From NCBI GenBank assembly GCA_038232055.1, contig JBBSIN010000030.1, forward strand, positions 1 through 28,573: a stretch of 28,573 bases of DNA, in the 5' to 3' direction. Positions 23,162 to 28,573 of this stretch are shown piece after piece. Position numbers and translations under genes: made by a program. The notes under the pieces were generated by a model. The model ran no database searches. It saw nothing but the letters and a program-made list of their open reading frames with translations, and was not told the origin of the DNA. The stretch comes from JBBSIN01 sp038232055. GTDB lineage: Bacteria; Actinomycetota; Actinomycetes; JADGOV01. Numbering within the stretch: the first letter of the stretch is position 1; each line of letters starts with the position of its first letter.

Positions 23162-24067
23162 GTGACGGCGCTGCTCGCGCTCGGCTCGAGCCTGCTCTGG
23201 GGGATCGCGGACTTCCTCGGCGGCACCGCGACCCGCCGGCTGCCCGCCTACCTCGTGATCGGCTGGTCACAGGCGCTGGCGCTGGTCGTACTCGTCCCGC
23301 TCGCCGTCCTGACCGGCGCGTACGCCGACCCACTCGGCTACCTGCCCTGGGCGATCGCGGCCGGACTCGTCGGTCTCGTCGCCCTGGGCGCGTTCTACTC
23401 GGCGCTCGCCTCCGGCACGATGGGCGTGGTCGCGCCGATCGCCGCCACCAGCGTGGTCGTGCCCGTCACGGTCGGCCTGGCGCGCGGCGACCGCCCGAGC
23501 GCCCTGCAGGTTGCCGGCATCGCCGCCGCCGGCCTGGGTGTGGTCCTGGCGAGCGGGGCCGGAGGCGTCGGCGGGCGGAACCGGGCATCGGTGCGTCCGG
23601 TCGTGCTCTCGCTGGTCGCGGCGGCCGGCTTCGGCGCCGTGATCGTCTTCCTGGCGCTTGGCGCCCGGTCGAGCGTGCTGATGACGTTGGTCACCATGCG
23701 CGTGGTCACCGTCACGGTCGTCGCCGCCGGTGCCGTCGCCCTGGGCACCCGCAGCGCCCGCGGCAGCCGCAGCGGCGGCCGGAGCCACCGGCTGCGCGAA
23801 AGTAGCGGCCTCGGCAGTGCCCGGCGCGAGCTTCCGCTGCTCGCGGCGGTCGGCTTCGGTGACGGCGCAGCCAACGCGGCGTACGCCGCGGCTACAACCC
23901 GTGGCGCGCTGAGCATCGTCGCGGTGCTCGGCTCGCTCTACCCGGCCGTGACCGTGCTCCTCGCGCGGCAGGTGCACGGCGAGCGGTTGCGACCGATCCA
24001 AAGCGCCGGCGTGACGGTCGCGCTCGCGGGCGTCGTCCTGATCGCGAGCGGCGGTGGCACCGGCTGA
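23162..24067 (+). CDS. DMT-superfamily transporter (EamA type)
   Basis: This 301-residue protein has about ten transmembrane helices in two EamA-like halves. The first half opens LLALGSSLLWGIADFLGG, and each half ends with the usual VAGIAAAGLGVVLASG and SAGVTVALAGVVLIASG. Family members export metabolites or amino acids; the substrate is unknown. A basic Arg/Gly/Ser loop (ARGSRSGGRSHRLRES) lies between helices. I chose the GTG at 23162 because GGAGAG lies five bases upstream and the first helix starts at once; the open frame extends further upstream but without matching residues. A possible -10 TACGCT is at 23133-23138. Confidence 0.88.
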   Translation: MTALLALGSSLLWGIADFLGGTATRRLPAYLVIGWSQALALVVLVPLAVLTGAYADPLGYLPWAIAAGLVGLVALGAFYSALASGTMGVVAPIAATSVVVPVTVGLARGDRPSALQVAGIAAAGLGVVLASGAGGVGGRNRASVRPVVLSLVAAAGFGAVIVFLALGARSSVLMTLVTMRVVTVTVVAAGAVALGTRSARGSRSGGRSHRLRESSGLGSARRELPLLAAVGFGDGAANAAYAAATTRGALSIVAVLGSLYPAVTVLLARQVHGERLRPIQSAGVTVALAGVVLIASGGGTG

Positions 24068-24125
24068 GTGGCCGCATCGACAACGGCACTCGGTCCAGAC
24101 GTTTGTCGCGTGCTTGTCGCTCGGT

Positions 24126-24140
24126 GCGGAGCTCCTCCGC
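24126..24140. terminator. Short hairpin between convergent genes
   Basis: GCGGAG at 24126-24131 pairs with CTCCGC at 24135-24140 around a three-base loop. It lies between the ends of the DMT transporter and the DHFR-like gene and could act on both. No T-run is present. Confidence 0.35.
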
Positions 24141-24147
24141 CTCGGAC

Positions 24148-24594
24148 TCACTCCTCGACCGACACCGGCTCGTAGTTCTGCAGGGTGACGCCGCTGCGGA
24201 CGACGGTGGTGACCTTGCGGTTCATCCGCACGTGGCCGAGGCCGTGGAAGGGCCGCGACGGCGCGCTCCACACGATCGGATGAACCCAGAAATGCACCTC
24301 CTCGATGAGGCCATGCTTGATGAGCGACGCCTTCCACTCGAGCGGCTCGACCAGGAACGTGGAGGCGACGTACTTCGGCATGCTGTTCACCCGGTCGGCG
24401 AACTCACCGGCGGTCTTCGACCAGATGGCAGAGAGGGCCTCGTAGGTCTTGCGCCCGAGCAGCAGCGCGTCGGCGAGGCGGACCTCGTCCTCGCCCGCGT
24501 CCTCCTGCTCGCCGCCCTCGAGCCAGTCGATGTTCGGGCCGATGCTCGCATCCGCCGACAGCTGGACGGTGATGATTGCCTTACCCATCGGCAT
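24148..24594 (-). CDS. DHFR/RibD-like reductase with an internal deletion
   Basis: The 148-residue product resembles the YyaP-type dihydrofolate reductase/RibD C-terminal family, usually about 185-190 residues. It starts GKAIITVQLSADASIG, then has ADALLLGRKTYEAL, FADRVNSMPKYVAST and EPLEWKAS. It then jumps directly to LIKHGLIEEVHFWVHPIV. The segment that normally lies between, with the GD..VYGSG..L nucleotide-binding strand, is missing, about 40 residues in frame. The rest to YEPV is normal. AGGAGG at 24606-24601 precedes the ATG at 24594 with correct spacing, so it may still be expressed. Without the nucleotide loop it is unlikely to be an active reductase. Confidence 0.7.
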   Translation of the reverse strand: MPMGKAIITVQLSADASIGPNIDWLEGGEQEDAGEDEVRLADALLLGRKTYEALSAIWSKTAGEFADRVNSMPKYVASTFLVEPLEWKASLIKHGLIEEVHFWVHPIVWSAPSRPFHGLGHVRMNRKVTTVVRSGVTLQNYEPVSVEE

Positions 24595-24713
24595 CTCTCT
24601 CCTCCTCGCGCCCTGGGTGTACCGCTCGGACGTCCAACAAGGATCTCCGCTGCTGCTGGTTCGGCGAGCAGCGCGGCTAGGCAAGAAAGAGAAGATCCAT
24701 ATGAGGCTTCGGG

Positions 24714-24719
24714 TAGAGT
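24714..24719 (+). promoter_or_regulatory. Candidate -10 box for a leaderless small gene
   Basis: TAGAGT is followed by seven bases and the ATG at 24727. The spacing fits a leaderless actinobacterial promoter. There is no good -35. Confidence 0.45.
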
Positions 24720-24726
24720 TGGATTC

Positions 24727-24888
24727 ATGACCGAGAAGCCCAGGCCGAAGTCCAAGACCAAGGACAAGTCGAAGCGGTCCTTGTATGCCGATAACATGAG
24801 ATTCCAACTCGTTCCGGAACCGCAGCGCGAACCGCACGAGGTTTCGGATGAAGTGGCCCTAGCTTTGATGCACCTAACGCCGAAATAG
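24727..24888 (+). CDS. Small Lys-rich protein of unknown function
   Basis: I do not recognise this 53-residue product. The N-terminal third is strongly basic (KPRPKSKTKDKSKRS). The rest, MRFQLVPEPQREPHEVSD and EVALALMHLTPK, is mixed and could form a helix. There is no signal peptide or Cys. The local base composition is clearly less GC-rich than in neighbouring genes, which suggests acquired DNA. The start is supported by a -10 box at leaderless spacing. A second small gene follows 64 bp downstream on the same strand. A short regulatory protein, or a precursor peptide without visible modifying enzymes, are both possible. Confidence 0.5.
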   Translation: MTEKPRPKSKTKDKSKRSLYADNMRFQLVPEPQREPHEVSDEVALALMHLTPK

Positions 24889-24952
24889 CGCATCCAGCAT
24901 ATCAGGTGCGCTATCGCGCCATATGCCCGGCTACGCCAGAGGGTTGGGTGTA

Positions 24953-25177
24953 ATGAGTCAGAGGCTCATCGAAATGGTGTTGCTACCGAACCCCAAGGAG
25001 CCCATCGGCTTCATCGGGAAGCGTCCCATCTTCCCCATCGTCGGAGCTAGCCCAGAGGGCGATTCCGGCGAAGACAAGGACAAGGACAAGACCGATTCGA
25101 CTTCAGCGGGGTCGAGCGGCGACAAGACCGCTGCCGGTGACCAGGGGTCGAGCGGTAGCGGGGATGCAGGGCAGTAA
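24953..25177 (+). CDS. Small protein with acidic low-complexity tail, unknown function
   Basis: I do not recognise this 74-residue product. The first half, MSQRLIEMVLLPNPKEP followed by IGFIGKRPIFPIVGASPEG, is hydrophobic and Pro/Ile-rich. The second half is an Asp/Lys/Ser/Gly tail (EDKDKDKTDST, GSSGDKTAAGD) with a 12-bp repeat GGGGTCGAGCGG at 25108 and 25144. AGAGGG at 24939-24944 is a fair ribosome binding site for the ATG at 24953. It sits between the other small gene and a broken antitoxin. No signal peptide or modification enzyme is nearby. Confidence 0.5.
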   Translation: MSQRLIEMVLLPNPKEPIGFIGKRPIFPIVGASPEGDSGEDKDKDKTDSTSAGSSGDKTAAGDQGSSGSGDAGQ

Positions 25178-25189
25178 GCAGACCAGACG

Positions 25190-25356
25190 GTGTCTATCTC
25201 TGACTACGAGGCACTCAAGGACCGACTGCGCGCGGCGGACAAGCGGGCATCTGATCCCACGAACGGGTCACCATCACGCGACATGGCCAGCCGGCCGCCG
25301 CTGCCGATCGATTTGCCGACAACGACGAGATCAAGGGGCGCTACGGGGTCGCGTGA
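25190..25356 (+). pseudogene. Phd/YefM-type antitoxin, broken by a frameshift and an internal deletion
   Basis: Pieces of one antitoxin lie in two frames. From GTG 25190 the first frame reads SISDYEALKDRLRAADK, where KDRL aligns with the usual YefM N-terminus. After about 25252 the homology moves to another frame, HERVTITRHGQPAA, the family's conserved strand. That joins directly to AADRFADNDEIKGRYGVA, the C-terminal toxin-binding tail, so about 35 central residues are gone. The second frame has a TGA just before it and no start codon. The stop at 25354-25356 still overlaps the toxin start (GTGA), as in an intact operon. A working antitoxin cannot be made from this sequence without frameshifting. 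Confidence 0.7.
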
Positions 25357-25619
25357 GCGAGCCGTACCGGGTCCAGATCACCGCTCGTGCCGCCCGCGAC
25401 CTACAGCGGCTGCCGGAGAAGATCGCGACGGCCTGCGTCGAGTTCACGTTTGGACCGCTCGTGGAGAACCCCCACCGGGTTGGCAAGGGCCTACGTGGCG
25501 AATTGGTGGGCCTGCACTCCGCCCGCCGCGGCGACTACCGGGTCGTTCACGCCATCATCGAGGACAGACGCCGAATAGAGATCGTGCACATCGACCGGCG
25601 CAGCGATGTCTACCGATAG
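25353..25619 (+). CDS. RelE/ParE-type toxin with no intact antitoxin
   Basis: This 88-residue protein fits the RelE/ParE superfamily. It opens YRVQITARAARDLQRLPEKI, then has GKGLRGELVGLHSARRGDYRVVHAI and ends EIVHIDRRSDVYR, which is the complete core and C-terminal motif of RelE-type mRNA-cleaving toxins. Length is normal. The GTG at 25353 overlaps the remains of its antitoxin. No stop or frameshift is seen. The usual partner is broken, so the toxin may be silent, unable to fold into an active form, or neutralised by another antitoxin. Confidence 0.85.
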   Translation: MSEPYRVQITARAARDLQRLPEKIATACVEFTFGPLVENPHRVGKGLRGELVGLHSARRGDYRVVHAIIEDRRRIEIVHIDRRSDVYR

Positions 25620-25635
25620 CGAAGAGGTGGCTGGC

Positions 25636-25722
25636 TTACTGGTCGATCTCGAACGGCCAGTCCTCGCCGAGGTCGTCGACCTTGAACCGGTGCACAGCCC
25701 TCATGGTATTACAAGCGAGCAC
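25636..25722 (-). pseudogene. Short coding-like remnant, unidentified
   Basis: A 28-residue frame on the minus strand reads VLACNTMRAVHRFKVDD and ends LGEDWPFEIDQ at a TAA (25638-25636). It has the composition of real protein but no ribosome binding site, and a TAG lies just upstream. It is probably the end of a lost gene in this rearranged stretch. Otherwise 25620-25777 shows nothing I can support. Confidence 0.25.
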
Positions 25723-25777
25723 GACTGACTACGGCACATTCGCCCTGGAGGATCGCTCAGCGGGGACTTGCACGTCG

Positions 25778-26038
25778 CTATTGGTCGTAGACGTCACGTC
25801 GATGTCCAAGCCTCACCACGACGATCAACAGCACGTCGTCTTCCACCGTGTAGACGATGCGGTAATCGCTGGCCCGGACACGAAGGCCTGGCCGGCCCTG
25901 GAGAGCCCGTGCACTGGGCGGTCGCGCGTCCTGGGCAAGCAAGGCGATTGCGGCCTGGACGCGACGACGAACCTGAGTGTCGAGCTTGCGCGAGGAGCGG
26001 ACTGCCGCCGGATGGAGTTCGAGGAGGTACTTGCTCAC
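25778..26038 (-). CDS. RelE-type toxin
   Basis: This 86-residue protein is a second RelE-superfamily toxin. It has YLLELHPAAVRSSRKLD at the start, a helical RRRVQAAIALLAQD, the core RALQGRPGLRVRASDYRIVYTVEDD, and the ending RLGHRRDVYDQ. These match the conserved R-x-x-x-Y-R-I-V-Y core and the HRRDVY ending. The GTG at 26038 overlaps the antitoxin stop (GTGA). It is on the opposite strand from the toxin at 25353 and the two are not close relatives, so they are separate acquisitions. Confidence 0.85.
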   Translation of the reverse strand: MSKYLLELHPAAVRSSRKLDTQVRRRVQAAIALLAQDARPPSARALQGRPGLRVRASDYRIVYTVEDDVLLIVVVRLGHRRDVYDQ

Positions 26039-26172
26039 TCCCAGCCGAGGTCAGCCTCGACCTGCTCCCATGGGATGTTTGGTCCCTCCTCGGCCATCGA
26101 CGCGTCGAAGGCCGCGACGTCCTCGGCGTCCTCCAAGACCGTCATCAGTTGCTCGTAGCGCTCGGGACTCAC
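26035..26172 (-). pseudogene. YefM/Phd-type antitoxin, 5'-truncated
   Basis: The 45-residue frame begins at GTG 26172 with VSPERYEQLMTVLEDAEDV and ends PWEQVEADLGWE, the C-terminal half of a YefM/Phd-type antitoxin. The expected N-terminal half, about 35-40 residues including the DNA-binding part and the RHGRPVAVL strand, is absent. The sequence just upstream is instead the antisense of a VOC-family remnant. The toxin-binding tail remains, so the fragment could still neutralise the toxin if expressed, but it should not repress its promoter. The start codon is uncertain. Confidence 0.65.
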
Positions 26173-27017
26173 TAGACCGGCCCTGGGGCGTCCGCACCGC
26201 TAGCTTTCGCGACCCCGCCGGTCACATCTGGGAGAGCGCCAAGTAGGGTCCTGCGCCGCCCGATCAGGTGGAACACCCGGCTGAGCTGCCGGTAGGGGTC
26301 CCGCACGCTTGACTCGAGCTCCACGGCCGCGACCGCCGCCACGTCGGTGGTCCCCGGCGGCAAGTCCAGCCAGTCGGCAAACAGCCACCCGCCGTACCAG
26401 GCCTCCGGGCTCACCGCGCTCTGCCGCAGCAGGACGGACAGGCCCTCGACCGTGTCGCCGCGGGTGTCGGTACCAAGCACCCCCACCTCGCGGGTGGCGT
26501 CGAAGGCGGCCAGCGCGTCCGCCCAGCGGCGGTCCAGGGCGGGGCGGACGGCCAGCGTGCGGGCGTTCAGCGCCATCACCGAGACGATCCCGCCTGGCTG
26601 CGCGCAGCGGCACAGCGCGCGGACCAGCGGCTCGGGTCGCTCGACGTACATCAGCACGCCGTGGCAGAGCACGACCGTGAACCGCTGCCCCCCGGTCGCC
26701 GCCTCGGCCTGCTCGCCGGCCGCCTCGACCAGCAGCACCCGACGTCGTACCTCGTCCGGCTCCGCGCTCAGGCGCTGCTCGGCCTTTGCGAGCATGGCCG
26801 CCGACGGGTCCAGGACGGTGACGTCGAAGCCGAGCCGGGCCAGCGGCAACGACTGGTGCGCCGCGCCCCCGCCGACGTCGAGGACCGTCGCCGGCGGGTC
26901 GGGCAGGTGCCGCAACAACTGAGCGTGCAGCACGAACGTCCGGACCTGCCCCTTCACCGAGGCGTACGCCCCGTCGACGAACGGGTCGGCCAACGCGGCC
27001 CAGGCGTCCTGCGGCAT
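26172..27017 (-). CDS. Class I SAM-dependent methyltransferase (SmtA/CmoM-like), altered C-terminus
   Basis: The 281-residue product has a class I methyltransferase fold. Motif I is VLDVGGGAAHQSLPLA near residue 45, motif post-I is VTVLDPSAAML, then VVLCHGVLMYV and LCRCAQPGGIVSVMALN. The C-terminal part has WYGGWLFADWLDL and DPYRQLSRVFHLIGRR, as in CmoM/SmtA-like enzymes that methylate tRNA wobble bases. The substrate here is not proven. After GRR the last 25 or so residues lie antisense to the VOC remnant and are probably not native, so the original end was lost in a rearrangement. The ATG at 27017 overlaps the divergent start at 27016 by two bases. Confidence 0.82.
   Translation of the reverse strand: MPQDAWAALADPFVDGAYASVKGQVRTFVLHAQLLRHLPDPPATVLDVGGGAAHQSLPLARLGFDVTVLDPSAAMLAKAEQRLSAEPDEVRRRVLLVEAAGEQAEAATGGQRFTVVLCHGVLMYVERPEPLVRALCRCAQPGGIVSVMALNARTLAVRPALDRRWADALAAFDATREVGVLGTDTRGDTVEGLSVLLRQSAVSPEAWYGGWLFADWLDLPPGTTDVAAVAAVELESSVRDPYRQLSRVFHLIGRRRTLLGALPDVTGGVAKASGADAPGPV
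26175..26246 (+). pseudogene. C-terminal remnant of a VOC (glyoxalase-like) protein
   Basis: A 23-residue piece, DRPWGVRTASFRDPAGHI then WESAK and TAG, is the characteristic C-terminus of a VOC/glyoxalase-bleomycin-resistance protein. No start codon or upstream part is present: the preceding DNA is antitoxin sequence read on the other strand. The whole remnant lies antisense inside the 3' end of the methyltransferase frame. It marks a rearrangement junction near 26172-26176. Confidence 0.6.
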
Positions 27018-27330
27018 GCAGACACCATCTCAGCCCGTGAGGGCGCTACGGGTGCCTGTGGTGACTCCGGCTGCCTCGGCCGATGTCCCACCTCGGACCT
27101 ACGGATGCGGCGCGCTCGTACCCACGGCCTCCGAGGCGCGGCTCGTGCAGACCGCGATCACCGGGCATGAGTTTGCCGGAGCGGTCGAACGTCGACCCTT
27201 CGCCGAGGGCGACAGGCAGATCCAGGCGTTCTACGTCATGGAATGCGACAGCATGGACGCCGCGCTCGAGTGGGCCAACAAGTTGCCCACCTACGGCTAC
27301 GTCGAGGTCCGTGAGCTGCTGCAGTACTGA
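27016..27330 (+). pseudogene. YCII-family protein lacking its N-terminal half
   Basis: The C-terminal 70 residues match the YCII/DGPF family: ALVPTASEARLVQ, then RRPFAEGDRQIQAFYVMECDS with the usual PFAE motif, and MDAALEWANKLPTYGYVEVREL. The family's first 50 residues, with the strand YMLL and the conserved His/Asp, are missing. They are replaced by a Pro/Val-rich stretch from an ATG at 27016 that overlaps the methyltransferase start. It may be a truncated pseudogene or a short fused ORF. The function of YCII proteins is poorly known. Confidence 0.6.
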
Positions 27331-27417
27331 CCTCCGCCGTCTTGTACGCTCGCATTGCCCCGGAACCAACCATCGCCGGCCCGATCGCCATCGCCGCCGG
27401 CGTGCATCGGCGCCTAG

Positions 27418-27588
27418 CTACGCGGCAGAGACCACCATGATGACCGGCTCGTCGACGACGCCGCCGACCATGATGGCGAACCCGCACTCGACGCAGATCC
27501 ACTCCGGGCAGTCGGCACCGTGGTCGTCCATGCACGGCGGCTGCTCGAAGGGGCGCTCGTCGCGGCACTCGGGGCACTGTCTGTCCAT
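27418..27588 (-). CDS. Small zinc-ribbon protein
   Basis: The 56-residue product begins MDRQCPECRDERPFEQPPCMD and continues CPEWICVECGFAIMVGG. CPEC at 5-8 and CVEC at 32-35 form a classical zinc ribbon; Cys19, His23 and Cys27 lie between. The pattern of a first knuckle, PFEQPPC, and a second knuckle is shared by small actinobacterial proteins that I recall, with no known function. The ATG at 27588 has no clear ribosome binding site; an in-frame GTG at 27594 is an alternative. The gene is divergent from hemE with 75 bp between starts. The tail is hydrophobic (VVDEPVIMVVSAA). Confidence 0.7.
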   Translation of the reverse strand: MDRQCPECRDERPFEQPPCMDDHGADCPEWICVECGFAIMVGGVVDEPVIMVVSAA

Positions 27589-27663
27589 GGACACACCGTG
27601 GCACGCGGGTACGACAGTTTCCGAGCACCCGACCCGGCGTGTCGGCGTGAAAGGCTGGCCGAC

Positions 27664-28573
27664 GTGGCGGAGAGCCTCCCCGACCCGGGGAACAGCGCCT
27701 TTCTAAAGGCGTGCCGACGCGAGCCCACGCCGTACACCCCGGTCTGGTTCATGCGCCAGGCCGGGCGTGCGCTGCCGGAGTACCGTCGGCTTCGCCAGGG
27801 TGTCACGATGCTCGAAGCCTGTGCCCGGCCCGACCTGGTGACGGAGATCACGCTCCAGCCGGTACGCCGCTACGGTGTCGACGCCGCGATCCTCTTCAGC
27901 GACATCGTCGTGCCGCTCAAGGCGGTGGGCGTCGACCTCGACATCCAACCCGGTGTCGGCCCGGTCATCGCCTCGCCGGTGCGCAGCCGCGACGACGTGG
28001 CACGGATTCGCCCCCTCGAGCCGGAGGACGTCGGCTTCGTGACCGAATCGGTCCGGACGCTCGTGGGGGAGCTGGGCAGCATCCCGCTCATCGGGTTCGC
28101 CGGCGCGCCGTTCACGCTGGCCAGCTATCTCATCGAGGGCGGCCCGAGCCGCAACCACGAGCACACCAAGGCCATGATGTACGGCGACCCGCAGACCTGG
28201 CATGCGCTGCTCGACCGGCTGGGCACGATCGCCGCGGCGTACCTGCAGGTGCAGGTCGACGCCGGTGCGCGCGCCGTCCAGCTCTTCGACTCATGGGCCG
28301 GGGTGCTTCCCGCCGCCGACTATGAGACGTACGTGCAGCCGCACAGCGCAGAGGTTCTCGCCGCCGTGATGGGGGTGCCGCGGATCCACTTCGGGGTCGG
28401 CACCGGTGAGCTGCTCCGACTGATGGCGGAGGCGGGCGCCGACGTGGTCGGCGTCGACTGGCGGGTGCCGCTCGACGAGGCAGTACGCCGGATCGGCGCC
28501 TGCCTGGCGGTCCAGGGCAACCTCGACCCCGCCGTCGCGTTCGCACCATGGGCGGTCGTCGCCGACCACGTAC
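27664..28573 (+). CDS. hemE: Uroporphyrinogen decarboxylase (3' end outside the window)
   Basis: HemE removes four carboxyl groups from uroporphyrinogen III to make coproporphyrinogen III in heme synthesis. The 303 residues seen (of about 350) carry the substrate-binding PVWFMRQAGRALPEYR near 24-39, the key Asp in ILFSDIVVPLKAVG, GFAGAPFTLASYLIEGG, and QLFDSWAGVL. All conserved residues in this part are intact. The GTG at 27664 has GAAAGG nine bases upstream. The frame is open to the right edge. Its neighbourhood with DUF3000 and RNase D is a conserved actinomycete arrangement. Confidence 0.95.
   Translation, partial: MAESLPDPGNSAFLKACRREPTPYTPVWFMRQAGRALPEYRRLRQGVTMLEACARPDLVTEITLQPVRRYGVDAAILFSDIVVPLKAVGVDLDIQPGVGPVIASPVRSRDDVARIRPLEPEDVGFVTESVRTLVGELGSIPLIGFAGAPFTLASYLIEGGPSRNHEHTKAMMYGDPQTWHALLDRLGTIAAAYLQVQVDAGARAVQLFDSWAGVLPAADYETYVQPHSAEVLAAVMGVPRIHFGVGTGELLRLMAEAGADVVGVDWRVPLDEAVRRIGACLAVQGNLDPAVAFAPWAVVADHV

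Noticed and set aside
26172..26202. Upstream extension of the second antitoxin reading GRPRAGLVSP, similar to the family's GRPVAVLVSP
   Set aside because: This stretch is the antisense of the VOC remnant and begins at a stop codon, so the resemblance is most likely chance.
1..28573. CRISPR arrays, tRNA or rRNA genes, insertion sequences, integrases
   Set aside because: No spaced direct-repeat array, no cloverleaf I could recognise and no transposase or integrase motif was seen on either strand.

Overview
The window is high-GC, densely coded, and typical of an actinomycete chromosome (Actinomycetota). The evidence is the many GTG starts, the leaderless -10 patterns, and a recognisable conserved neighbourhood: hemE, a DUF3000 gene, an HRDC-type RNase D, a NarL-type regulator, fadA/fadB and dxs. 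The genus cannot be fixed from this sequence; a Streptomyces/Frankia-like lineage fits the gene order.

Layout. 0-0.8 kb: the tail of an unknown gene and a MazEF-type toxin-antitoxin pair. 1.0-5.6 kb: a ROK regulator and a xylose-type sugar ABC transporter (lipoprotein, single-domain ATPase, permease), with a strong hairpin between the binding-protein and ATPase genes. 5.6-6.35 kb: an aminoglycoside nucleotidyltransferase-like gene split by one frameshift. 6.6-10.2 kb: dxs (isoprenoid precursor synthesis) and an APC amino-acid permease. 10.1-18.0 kb, minus strand: NarL regulator, RNase D, GNAT acetyltransferase, ZIP metal transporter, fadA, fadB and an unknown protein, with several stop/start overlaps. 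18.2-22.4 kb, plus strand: a secreted subtilisin-like protease with a Trp-rich repeat tail, a membrane sensor with a GAF-like part, and a NarL-type histidine kinase; protease and sensor are translationally coupled and the kinase follows after 13 bp. 22.4-24.1 kb: DUF3000 protein and a DMT transporter. 24.1-27.3 kb: an accessory patch of damaged genes. 27.4-28.6 kb: a 56-residue zinc-ribbon gene and the 5' part of hemE.

How genes work together. The histidine kinase (21.3-22.4 kb) and the divergent response regulator (17.3-18.0 kb) probably form one two-component system. The protease and membrane sensor lie between them, so the locus reads as a protease-linked signalling module. This is the most interesting part of the window and I know of no established function for it. 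FadA and FadB are the thiolase and hydratase/dehydrogenase subunits of a beta-oxidation complex. The ROK protein probably controls the sugar transporter.

The 24.1-27.3 kb patch shows repeated deletion and rearrangement. It holds a DHFR-like protein lacking about 40 central residues, an apparently intact RelE-type toxin behind a broken antitoxin, and a second RelE-type toxin behind a 5'-truncated antitoxin that abuts a VOC (glyoxalase-like) remnant. It also holds a methyltransferase running into that remnant, a YCII protein without its N-terminal half, and two unrecognised small charged proteins. All calls rest on reading the sequence; no database search was run.
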